Origin: RGIG8745 sp964554265
Lineage (GTDB): Bacteria > Bacteroidota > Bacteroidia > Bacteroidales > Bacteroidaceae
Reading direction: 5' to 3'
Assembly (NCBI GenBank): GCA_964554265.1
Contig: CAZKOB010000001.1
Coordinates: 1 to 64,000 of the forward strand
DNA length: 64,000 nt
Under the pieces are notes generated by a model. It saw nothing but the letters and a program-made list of their open reading frames with translations, searched no databases and was not told the origin of the DNA. The position numbers and the translations under genes are program-made. The first letter of the stretch is position 1. Every line of letters starts with the position of its first letter. This document shows positions 46,356-54,130 of the stretch, piece by piece.

Positions 46356-46428
46356 TGGCTTTATGTGTGGATGTGTGTTGAAGGATTTTTCCTGTTGCCT
46401 TTTTTATGATTGTCCTTATATATCATTT

Positions 46429-47025
46429 TCAGGCTTCGATGTCAAGGAAATTTTTCAATATCTTTTCGCCTGTCTTGCCGCTTTTTTCCGGATGAAACTG
46501 AGTAGCATAGAAATTGTCCTTTCGGAGTGCGCTGCTATAAGGATGTATGTATTGAGTTGTAGCTATTGTATTTTCACAAATAGGGACATAGAAGCTGTGG
46601 ATGAAATAAACAAATTCCGGTTGAATAAAATCTTTAAAGAGCTTGCTTCGGGTATCGGTCACAGTGTTCCATCCGATTTGCGGCACTTTATCCTTATGTT
46701 GTGTAGGGATAAAACGCTTTACTTCTGCATCAAATATGCCAAGACATTCAGTGTCGTTTTCTTCTGAGTGTCTGCAAAGCAACTGCATCCCTATACAGAT
46801 TCCCAGTACAGGCTGTTTCAGATTTTTGATGACCTCGTCTGTCTTGTGTTCGTGCAGATATGCCATAGTCGTTCCTGCCTCTCCCTGCCCGGGAAATATC
46901 ACACGATCCGCTTTCATCAGTGTTTCTGCATCTGATGTAATGACAGGATTTATCCCAAGACGGTATAAGGCATTTTCCACAGAGCGTATATTGCCTGCAT
47001 TATATTTCACTATCGCTACGTTCAT
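46429..47025 (-). CDS. hisH: Imidazole glycerol phosphate synthase, glutaminase subunit
   Basis: Class I glutamine amidotransferase that supplies ammonia to HisF. It has 198 residues with the full triad: Cys77 in L-G-I-C-I-G-M, and His178 and Glu180 in Q-F-H-P-E-K-S-G. It is the first gene of the hisH-hisA-hisF-hisIE-ftsE-lysC-lysA operon. The start M-N-V-A-I-V-K-Y is typical. A -7 box lies 30-38 bp upstream. Confidence 0.97.
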   Translation of the reverse strand: MNVAIVKYNAGNIRSVENALYRLGINPVITSDAETLMKADRVIFPGQGEAGTTMAYLHEHKTDEVIKNLKQPVLGICIGMQLLCRHSEENDTECLGIFDAEVKRFIPTQHKDKVPQIGWNTVTDTRSKLFKDFIQPEFVYFIHSFYVPICENTIATTQYIHPYSSALRKDNFYATQFHPEKSGKTGEKILKNFLDIEA

Positions 47026-47031
47026 TGTTCA

Positions 47032-47325
47032 TCATTCATTGAATGTATTCGGTTGCAAAGTTACGTATTTCTGTGAAATGTATTGTAGTTTTTCTGAAAA
47101 AATGGCCTTTTGGTTACATTCTATAATAAAGATAGCCTGTTGCTGTTGTTCTATGTTGGTTACATACATACGCGAGTTCGGGTTAATGTCTCTGTTAAAA
47201 AAGTTCCGGTTGCCCTTGCATTCTTCTTCTTCAATATGCACCGGCAGTGCCTCCGGCTTGTTGTCGAAGAGAGAATATGCCGTAAGTGCGGCACAGATGT
47301 CCACAAAGAGGTTTTCTGTTGCTTT
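47032..47325 (-). pseudogene. Possible 3' remnant of an unrecognised gene cut by a repeat
   Basis: An open frame of about 97 codons reads toward hisH and stops 6 bp before it. It includes the stretch F-N-R-D-I-N-P-N-S-R-M-Y-V-T-N-I, which looks protein-like. It has no ATG start: the only initiator is a GTG, and the frame opens from a stop codon inside repeat copy C. I do not recognise the family. It could be the tail of a gene truncated when the repeat arrived, or chance. Confidence 0.3.
47055..47063 (-). promoter_or_regulatory. Probable -7 box of the his-lys operon
   Basis: TAACTTTGC on the minus strand, a full match to TAnnTTTGC, about 30 bp before hisH. The -33 box is not clear. It overlaps the end of the remnant reading frame at 47032-47325. 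Confidence 0.55.
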
Positions 47326-47330
47326 TTTGT

Positions 47331-48092
47331 GATGTATTCACAGGCAAAAACAATTGGCTTTCTCAGGGGCATTTCTTCTTTCTTTTTGACACTGAGTCCA
47401 CCTATAACCGACGGAATTTTATTAACATAATTAAGATTTGTTTGTATTTTGTGGCTTGCTGAATTTTTGAAGATTTATGGACAAGCAATTGATAATCAAT
47501 AGAATACTATTTCAGCAAGAACGATGCGGTTTCAGGTGCAAAAGGCATAGGTAGGAATAAAATAGGATATACTGATAATCAGTAAGTTATAAAATTACTT
47601 GTCCGAGATTCCTGTTTTTCGCCGCCGGAATCCGTCTTTGTTTTTCGTGGCATTGAAAAAATATGATTTAGATTTTTTAAGAAATCAATTTAGGCAGTAC
47701 CGGATTTCAGCCCGAAAAACGGACGTTTTTGAATTTGTTCACCTTGAAAATAAATTTCGTTCACCTTGAAAATGTTTTTAAAGTGCCTTTTAAGCAAATT
47801 TTGTTCACCTTGCAAATTTATTTCCAGCATACTCTTTTTTCAGACGATACACGCGTAAATGTGAATAAATGTATCTTTTCAGAATGAAAATTGCATTATT
47901 TTTACATTTGTGGTTCAAGGCTTGAAAACAGCCTCAGAATCGCACAGATGGAACTTCGGTAAGGTTCGGATGATTTTATGCGATTCTGCGAGCCTTGAAT
48001 TTTAACATTTCAGGTTGTCAGAAAAAGCCCGTAACTTATGTCAAATGGATAGTATGGCGATGGAGATTACCAAGCTGATTTGTGAGGACGGT
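47331..48092 (+). repeat. Copy C of the mosaic intergenic repeat (most complete)
   Basis: The reference copy. Modules in order: GTATTCACAGGCAAAAA; CTTTCTTTTTGACACTGAGT; TTATTAACATAATTAAGAT; a block ending AATACTATTT; ACTGATAATCAGTAAGTTAT; GATTCCTGTTTTTCG; GTTCACCTTGAAAAT at about 47736, 47759 and, with one change, 47803; a hairpin pairing CAGAATCGCA (47935-47944) with TGCGATTCTG (47979-47988); GTCAGAAAAAGCCCGTAA; and a tail containing ATTACCAAGC. No protein is encoded on either strand. Confidence 0.85.
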
Positions 48093-48105
48093 TTATTTTT
48101 GCTGT

Positions 48106-48174
48106 TGTCTTCACAGGCTCCTCAGTTGCAAGCTCCCCGATTGCCTCGAACTTGGGGAGGAGTCTGTGAAGACA
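48106..48174. repeat. Palindrome P4 (CACAGACTCCTC family)
   Basis: TGTCTTCACAGGCTCCTC at 48106-48123 pairs with the segment ending at 48174; an inner CTCCCC/GGGGAG pair is also present. The remaining DNA to 48540 holds only decayed fragments of the same family and no gene. Confidence 0.7.
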
Positions 48175-48540
48175 TCCGCTTAAAACCGTCAAAGCCACAA
48201 GAGAAGTCGGTGAGTACACCATCTCAAGACCACCCGAACCATGGGAAGATTCTGTGGACACCGATCTAAAACACAATATGTTTGCTTTTTCATTCTTTCC
48301 CCGGAAAGGATTTTTTTCGGATCAAAGCCATAAAAAGCCATGGAACAAGAAAAAACAAAACTGTGAAACAGAATCAGTTGGCAAAGAAACCGAAGTTTAC
48401 ACCCGACCGCCCTCCAACAACAAGCCTCAAAAAAAGCAATCCCATGCTCTATAGCATTTGTTTGCCCTCAAATTCAGCCTTTTCTCCAAAGAAACAATAA
48501 AATCTTCATTCCGCAGATGTAAAATCTCGTGGGTTTTCCC

Positions 48541-48759
48541 TAAATTTGCGCCTCATCGATATCCGTTTACAGGTCCACAGGCTTGAAAGCCAAAAGCATC
48601 GTGCATCAGGATCTGTACATGGTACAACCAAAAAGAGCATTGCCGCTCATATCATTCATAAATACGGATTATACGATGCATTGAGAGCTATGCCTCCGCG
48701 CACCTGTAACCTCTGCATTATGAATGTTGCAGGCAAAATGACTATTTACAATATATAAA
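48541..48759 (+). promoter_or_regulatory. Promoter and long leader of the ZIP transporter gene
   Basis: TAAATTTGC at 48541-48549 is a full -7 match. Transcription from it would give a leader of about 205 nt. The leader holds a small stem (GGCTTGAAAGCC) and an open frame of 70 codons that lacks an ATG at its start, so a coding role is doubtful. No known riboswitch motif was recognised. Confidence 0.4.
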
Positions 48760-49512
48760 ATGACATACGTATGGATAAGCGCAGCAGGATTATGCGCGGC
48801 AACTTTCATCGGAACTTTTATTGGTTTTGCTATCAAGAAACTTCCTCACAAATGGAATGACACAGTACTGGGATATTGTGCGGGACTTATGCTTGCGGCA
48901 TCAATCTTGGGCCTGCTTATTCCGGCAACGGAACAAGCGGGCAACAGTCTATGGTGGGTTGTTGCAATCGGAGCAATATGCGGCGTCTTATTTCTCAACA
49001 TCCTTGACTTGCTGACACCGCATCTTCACCGCATAACCGGAACAGACCCTGAGCGGCACGTCAACAACTCGAAACTGAACAAGATACTCCTTTTTGTCAT
49101 GGCAATAGCCCTGCACAAATTACCGGAAGGCATCGCAACCGGAGTTGGATTCAATTCTGCCGATCTCAACGATGCATGGACCGTAACTTTCGGTATTGCC
49201 ATACAAAACATACCGGAAGGAATGGTCATCATATCTCCCCTATTGCTTGCAGGAGTAAGCCGGCTACGGACATTGCTCATATCCCTGTTCATCGGTCTTC
49301 TTGAAATCATAGGCGTGTGGATAGGCTATGCCGTCGGAAGCATATCGGAAGTGTTTCTTCCGGCAATGCTTTCTTTTGCGGGAGGAGCCATGCTGTATGT
49401 CGTAAGCGATGAGATGATTCCGGAAACTCATGCGCATGGCTATCAGAAGTTTGCCACATACGCTCTGCTTACGGGATTCATGACCTTGCTCTTCATAGAG
49501 AATGCATTCTGA
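48760..49512 (+). CDS. ZIP family divalent metal transporter
   Basis: Moves zinc or a related divalent metal into the cytoplasm across the inner membrane. It has 250 residues and about eight hydrophobic helices. The metal-site motifs of helices IV and V are H-K-L-P-E-G-I-A-T-G and Q-N-I-P-E-G-M-V-I; a family histidine is Gln in the second, a variation seen in part of the ZIP/GufA group. It is followed after 63 bp by a porin gene in the same direction, possibly one transcript. Metal specificity is not determined. Confidence 0.88.
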   Translation: MTYVWISAAGLCAATFIGTFIGFAIKKLPHKWNDTVLGYCAGLMLAASILGLLIPATEQAGNSLWWVVAIGAICGVLFLNILDLLTPHLHRITGTDPERHVNNSKLNKILLFVMAIALHKLPEGIATGVGFNSADLNDAWTVTFGIAIQNIPEGMVIISPLLLAGVSRLRTLLISLFIGLLEIIGVWIGYAVGSISEVFLPAMLSFAGGAMLYVVSDEMIPETHAHGYQKFATYALLTGFMTLLFIENAF

Positions 49513-49575
49513 CAAACAACCGTCCGTAATCCCCGACAAGTATAATATTCACACCAACACTCAATACTATAAAAA

Positions 49576-50727
49576 ATGAATATACACAAAGGTATAATGA
49601 CTGTATGCTTCGCTCTCAGTCTGTCACAAATCCATGCACAACAGAACAATACTGTTGTCGGCAATGAAGGAAAAGAGGATACGGCCGCCTCCGGTGATGT
49701 CATGACAAGAATAAAGCACGACATCATACAGAACACAAAATTCGGAGGGTATATCATAGGAAAAGCGTCGGCTTCGGACCAAGAGCTTTCTTCTACGAAC
49801 AAAAGCCATACCAACGTGGATTTACGTCTCGTGCGACTGTATGTTGACGGCAAAGTGATGGATTTCCAATACAAACTGCAAATGGAAGTCAATGGAGTAA
49901 GTGGCACATCCAAAGAAAAGGGTCCGCGTATCGTAGATGCATGGGCGGAATGGCAGAAATACCAATTCGCAAAAATCAAGTTCGGACAATTCAAAAGAGC
50001 ATTCACTTTTGAAAATCCGATGAATCCATGGGATATAGGTTATGGGGCTTACAGCCAGCTGATAGACAAACTTGCCGGAATGAACGACAGGGTAGGCGAA
50101 CATTCAAGCAACGGAAGAGATCTTGGAATACAAATTCAAGGAGATTTTCTGCCTTCCGGACGCGACAAACATAATTTGCTACATTACCAGCTCGGTGTCT
50201 ACAACGGTCAAGGAATAAACCACAGCGATGAGAACAATTCCAAAGACATCATAGGCGGAATAAGCGTTATTCCTGTAAAGAATCTGGAAATAGGAGTATT
50301 CGGCTGGAATGGTGATTATACGAACAAAGGAATCACAGTAGACCGCAACCGTATGGCATTCGGACTCAAATATGAATCGAAATGGACGGTCAGAGCCGAA
50401 TATGCATTCAGCAAAGGACACAAGATATCGGATTATTCAACAGACGAAGAAGGAAATACTGTAGTATTCGGATGTGACAAAGCCGATGCATGGTATATAG
50501 GTGTAGGCGCTCCCGTCACAGACAAATTCAAACTTTATGCCAAATGGGATGTCTATCGCGACACAAAATCATGGGCGTCACAAAAAAGTATATATGCCTT
50601 GTCTGCCAACTATAATCTTTGCAAGAATCTTAAATTGCAAGCAAACTACAGCTATACACGCGACAAAGCCACATCGGACGATGGACGCTACAACACCTTT
50701 GATGTTCAATTATATGTGAGATTCTGA
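49576..50727 (+). CDS. OprP/OprO-type outer membrane porin
   Basis: It has 383 residues with a signal peptide of about 22 residues ending I-H-A-Q, then alternating beta strands of a 16-strand barrel ending in Phe (D-V-Q-L-Y-V-R-F), the usual outer-membrane C-terminus. Sequence such as R-L-V-R-L-Y-V-D-G-K-V, F-G-Q-F-K-R-A-F-T-F-E-N-P and A-E-Y-A-F-S-K-G-H is typical of Bacteroidetes phosphate-selective porin O/P family proteins. Placement next to the ZIP gene makes metal or anion passage possible. Actual selectivity is unknown. Confidence 0.85.
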   Translation: MNIHKGIMTVCFALSLSQIHAQQNNTVVGNEGKEDTAASGDVMTRIKHDIIQNTKFGGYIIGKASASDQELSSTNKSHTNVDLRLVRLYVDGKVMDFQYKLQMEVNGVSGTSKEKGPRIVDAWAEWQKYQFAKIKFGQFKRAFTFENPMNPWDIGYGAYSQLIDKLAGMNDRVGEHSSNGRDLGIQIQGDFLPSGRDKHNLLHYQLGVYNGQGINHSDENNSKDIIGGISVIPVKNLEIGVFGWNGDYTNKGITVDRNRMAFGLKYESKWTVRAEYAFSKGHKISDYSTDEEGNTVVFGCDKADAWYIGVGAPVTDKFKLYAKWDVYRDTKSWASQKSIYALSANYNLCKNLKLQANYSYTRDKATSDDGRYNTFDVQLYVRF

Positions 50728-50739
50728 TTACATACACTA

Positions 50740-50798
50740 CAGCCTCTATACACACCCTGTTGCAAAATCTTTCAATGCAACAAGTGGTATAGAGGCTG
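50740..50798. terminator. Bidirectional terminator between convergent genes
   Basis: CAGCCTCTATAC (50740-50751) pairs exactly with GTATAGAGGCTG (50787-50798). An inner stem GTTGCA/TGCAAC lies within the loop. It separates the porin gene from the convergent methyltransferase gene. Confidence 0.75.
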
Positions 50799-50813
50799 CT
50801 ATTTCATACCACT

Positions 50814-51572
50814 CTATCCTCTGCGGCGAAATTCGGAACATACAATGGCCGTCGCAATAGCGACATTAAGAGATTCACTTGTAGTACGGCCGGCCGGATA
50901 ATTGGGGACATAAAGCCTGTTTGTCACAAGAGCTTCCACCTCGGCAGATACTCCTCTCCCTTCATTCCCCATGACAATCAGCCCATGCTGCTCAAGATGT
51001 TCGGAATAAATGTCATGACCATTGAGAAATGTACCGTAGACTGGAATATCGGAAGGCAAAGACTTTATCAACTCGGACAAATCGCAATAATGCACCTTGA
51101 CTCTTGCCATACCTCCCATTGTGGCCTGCACGGTCTTAGGGTTATAGATGTCGGCAGAAAATCTTGAACAAAAAACATGTTCGATACCGAACCAATCGGC
51201 AAGACGCACTATAGTGCCGAAATTGCCCGGATTCTGAACATCATCAAGAGCAATGCACAGATTTTCTTTTACCACAGAAACATCGAAAGAATTCTCTTTC
51301 TGACGAAAAACAGCAAGAACCTTCTGGGGAGTATCGAGAAAACTTATTCTATGAAGCTCATCTTCCGTGACGACATCTACTGGGCATTTCTCCTTAATCA
51401 AACAGAGATATTCTGCAGTCCATTCTGCAGTGGCGGCAATATACAGGCACTCAAAATGCCCCATAAGTTCTCCGACAAGTTTAGGTCCTTCAGCTACAAA
51501 AGCATTCTCTTCTTTCCGCTTCTTTTTCAATTCAAGCGAACGTATATACTTTATTCTATTCTTAGTTACCAT
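50814..51572 (-). CDS. SpoU/TrmH family RNA 2'-O-methyltransferase
   Basis: Transfers a methyl group from SAM to a ribose 2'-OH in rRNA or tRNA. It has 252 residues: a small N-terminal substrate-binding domain (1-95) and the SPOUT knot domain with the three family motifs N-P-G-N-F-G-T-I-V-R (motif 1), I-V-M-G-N-E-G-R-G-V-S (motif 2) and E-S-L-N-V-A-I-A-T-A-I (motif 3). The target nucleotide is not known. A -7 box (TAGATTTGT, 51576-51584 on the minus strand) ends only three bases before the ATG, so the mRNA may be nearly leaderless. Confidence 0.93.
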   Translation of the reverse strand: MVTKNRIKYIRSLELKKKRKEENAFVAEGPKLVGELMGHFECLYIAATAEWTAEYLCLIKEKCPVDVVTEDELHRISFLDTPQKVLAVFRQKENSFDVSVVKENLCIALDDVQNPGNFGTIVRLADWFGIEHVFCSRFSADIYNPKTVQATMGGMARVKVHYCDLSELIKSLPSDIPVYGTFLNGHDIYSEHLEQHGLIVMGNEGRGVSAEVEALVTNRLYVPNYPAGRTTSESLNVAIATAIVCSEFRRRG

Positions 51573-51644
51573 GCCACAAATCTACGAATCATTTCTATAT
51601 CAAAGTTCTTTAATCACATAAAAATATCTCTTTGTACACTTTTT

Positions 51645-51678
51645 TTTGTCTTTTATTGTCAAACAACGTATCTTTACA
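51645..51678 (+). promoter_or_regulatory. Promoter of the tamL gene
   Basis: TTTG (51645-51648), 21-bp spacer, TATCTTTAC (51670-51678), one mismatch from TAnnTTTGC; it ends 18 bp before the ATG at 51697. Confidence 0.6.
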
Positions 51679-51696
51679 CTAAATTACAAATTAGAG

Positions 51697-54000
51697 ATGG
51701 GAAAGAAGCCCTTACATACAGCTTTTATTATATCTATATTATTATTATTCGCGCTCCTATGTTCGTGCAACGTAAGCAGATACATAGAAGACGGCGACTT
51801 CTATCTTAAAGAGATAAAGGTCAGTTCAGACAATAATAAGGCAATTAAAGAATATGCACTTACAGACTATATACGCCAAACTCCGAACACAAAGTGGTTC
51901 GGTGCCAAGATTCCCATGAAATTATATTGTCTGTCAGGAACAGACACAACACGCCTGAAGTGCAAACTGTTTCGCAAACTCGGTGAAGCTCCGGTCATCT
52001 ACAATCACATATCATCAAGAAAGTCGAAAGAAGACATGAAGCAGATGCTGGTTAATGAGGGGTATATGAATGCAGAAGTTGAACTGGACGAAAGTTTCAA
52101 AGGAAAAATACTGTCGCTGGGATATATAGTACATCTGGGGGACAGATATTCAATACGCAATGTAAAAAGAAATATTGCAGATGCCAAACTGTCAGACGTC
52201 ATTTGCAGAGATGATACAACAAAGTCATTGCTACGGCCCGGCATGCCATTCAACATAAACAGGCTCAACGAAGAACGCTCACGTATCACGGCAATGCTGA
52301 AGAACATAGGGTATTATAAATTCAACAAAGACTATATCACATTCACTGCTGATACATGCAAAGGAAGTACCGAAGTCGATGTAACCATAAACGTGAAACT
52401 GCATCTTGAAAACGGGCGTTCTCTTCCGGAAAATCACAAGCAGTTCAAAATCGGTGATATAAAATATTTGTCGGATATCACTTCCACAGAAGTCCAAACA
52501 GACAGCATTATGCATAATGGAGCCAAAATCCTGTATCACGACAAGCTCCATTTCCGTCCTAACCTACTCACATCCAACACGATGTTTGCAAGTAATGAAC
52601 TGTATAACGAGAGCAAACTCCATCGTACTTATTCTAATTTCACACGTCTTCAGGCTGTATCGTATTCAAATGTGCGGCTTACGGAACGTCCCGGAACGGA
52701 TACTCTCGACTGTCGTATACTTATCAATCATAGCCGACCATATTCCGTAAGCTTCGACATAGAAGGCACAAATTCAGACGGAGATCTTGGAGCGGCGGTC
52801 TCGGCATCATTGCAACATAAGAATCTATTTAAAGGATCTGAAACTTTAACCTTTAAATTCCGTGGTGCCTATGAAGCCATCACAGGACTTGAAGGATATG
52901 ACGGACATAATTACACAGAACTGGGCGGCGAAATAAAATTGAACTTTCCCATGTTCCTCCTGCCGTTTGTCAACAGAAGCTGGGGAACGAGCCGTAATGC
53001 GACTTCTGAAATATCACTCCAATACAACAGACAAAACCGTCCGGAATTTAAGCGAAAAGTACTTACTGCGGTCTGGAGATACCGTTGGAACAGTTCCAAC
53101 CAACATATCATGCACCGCTTTGACTTGCTTGAAGTGAACTATGTATATATGCCGTGGATTTCAAAGACCTTCAAGGAACAGTTTCTCGATTCTCTCGGCA
53201 AGACCAATGCCATACTGAAATACAACTATGAGAATCTGCTTATCACAAAACTCGGATATACCTATACCTACAATTCGCTTGGCAACACCGCTACCACCTA
53301 TGGCAAGAATGCCTATACATTCAGGGTAAACATCGAGACATCGGGCAATCTGCTCAGTGGAATAACCAACATTGTGAATGGGAAACGCAATGCGGAAGGA
53401 CAATATACTTTTTGTGGCATCGCATATGCCCAATATGTAAAAAGCGATATAGATTATGCACGCAGCGTAAGAATAGACAAGAACAACTCTGTGGCCTTCC
53501 ATGCCGTTGTAGGAGTTGCATATCCATATGGTAATTCCAAAATACTTCCTTTTGAAAAGAGATATTTTGCAGGAGGAGCCAACAGTGTTCGAGGATGGTC
53601 GGTACGCTCACTCGGTCCCGGAGGATATTCCGGAAACGACAAGGGCATAAACTTCATCAATCAGTCAGGCGACATCAAACTGGATTTCAGTCTTGAATAC
53701 AGAGCCTTCCTGTTCTGGAAAATCAATGGTGCCATATTTGTCGATGCTGGAAATATATGGACTATCAGAGACTACAAGGACCAACCCGGAGGAGCATTCA
53801 AATTCGGCAAGTTCTACCAACAGATAGCAGCAAGCTACGGCATAGGTTTCAGAGTAAATCTTGACTTCTTCATTCTTAGATTTGACGGAGGAATGAAAGC
53901 CATCAATCCTGCTCACAAAGGCAGAGAAAAATATCCCCTTATCCATCCGAATTTCGGACGCGACTTTGCATTTCACTTTACTGTAGGATTGCCTTTCTGA
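51697..54000 (+). CDS. tamL: Omp85 family outer membrane lipoprotein (TamL/BamA-like)
   Basis: Outer membrane protein-insertion or translocation factor. It has 767 residues from the ATG at 51697; the frame continues upstream to 51646, but that part lies within the promoter. The signal ends in a lipobox with Cys24 (L-C-S-C-N), the feature that marks Bacteroidetes TamL as a lipidated Omp85 member. POTRA-like domains follow (about 30-330; K-E-D-M-K-Q-M-L-V-N-E-G-Y-M), then a 16-strand barrel with the Omp85 motif region F-A-G-G-A-N-S-V-R-G-W-S-V-R and a final F-H-F-T-V-G-L-P-F. No tamB is next to it in the window. TamL is preferred over BamA because of the lipobox. Confidence 0.85.
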   Translation: MGKKPLHTAFIISILLLFALLCSCNVSRYIEDGDFYLKEIKVSSDNNKAIKEYALTDYIRQTPNTKWFGAKIPMKLYCLSGTDTTRLKCKLFRKLGEAPVIYNHISSRKSKEDMKQMLVNEGYMNAEVELDESFKGKILSLGYIVHLGDRYSIRNVKRNIADAKLSDVICRDDTTKSLLRPGMPFNINRLNEERSRITAMLKNIGYYKFNKDYITFTADTCKGSTEVDVTINVKLHLENGRSLPENHKQFKIGDIKYLSDITSTEVQTDSIMHNGAKILYHDKLHFRPNLLTSNTMFASNELYNESKLHRTYSNFTRLQAVSYSNVRLTERPGTDTLDCRILINHSRPYSVSFDIEGTNSDGDLGAAVSASLQHKNLFKGSETLTFKFRGAYEAITGLEGYDGHNYTELGGEIKLNFPMFLLPFVNRSWGTSRNATSEISLQYNRQNRPEFKRKVLTAVWRYRWNSSNQHIMHRFDLLEVNYVYMPWISKTFKEQFLDSLGKTNAILKYNYENLLITKLGYTYTYNSLGNTATTYGKNAYTFRVNIETSGNLLSGITNIVNGKRNAEGQYTFCGIAYAQYVKSDIDYARSVRIDKNNSVAFHAVVGVAYPYGNSKILPFEKRYFAGGANSVRGWSVRSLGPGGYSGNDKGINFINQSGDIKLDFSLEYRAFLFWKINGAIFVDAGNIWTIRDYKDQPGGAFKFGKFYQQIAASYGIGFRVNLDFFILRFDGGMKAINPAHKGREKYPLIHPNFGRDFAFHFTVGLPF

Positions 54001-54087
54001 TTTTATATGCATACAAGAGATTAGAAATATGAGGTCTCAGGTTATAATCATACAGTCATAAAAAATATAAAACTCAAAAAAATATAG

Positions 54088-54096
54088 TAACTTTGC
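54088..54096 (+). promoter_or_regulatory. Probable -7 box of aspS
   Basis: TAACTTTGC, a full -7 match, 34 bp before the start codon. A -33 box is not obvious. Confidence 0.5.
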
Positions 54097-54130
54097 GGAC
54101 CGGAAACGGCTATAATAAATAATATATAAT

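Noticed and set aside
47736..47817. Regularly repeated TTCACCTTGAAAAT units that could suggest a CRISPR array
   Set aside because: Only one to three short units occur per repeat copy, the spacing is unequal (about 23 and 44 bp), the intervening sequence is conserved between copies, and no cas genes are present.
48000..48092. Possible coding remnant in the repeat tail (an I/M-T-K-x-V/I-x-E-D-like frame in copies B, C and F)
   Set aside because: Only a dozen codons align between copies, the flanking frames differ, and base changes do not favour third positions, so coding origin is not supported.
48546..48758. Small open frame of 70 codons before the ZIP gene
   Set aside because: It begins only with a TTG that lies inside the -7 promoter box, lacks a usable internal start, and has no recognisable motif. 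Described as part of the leader instead.
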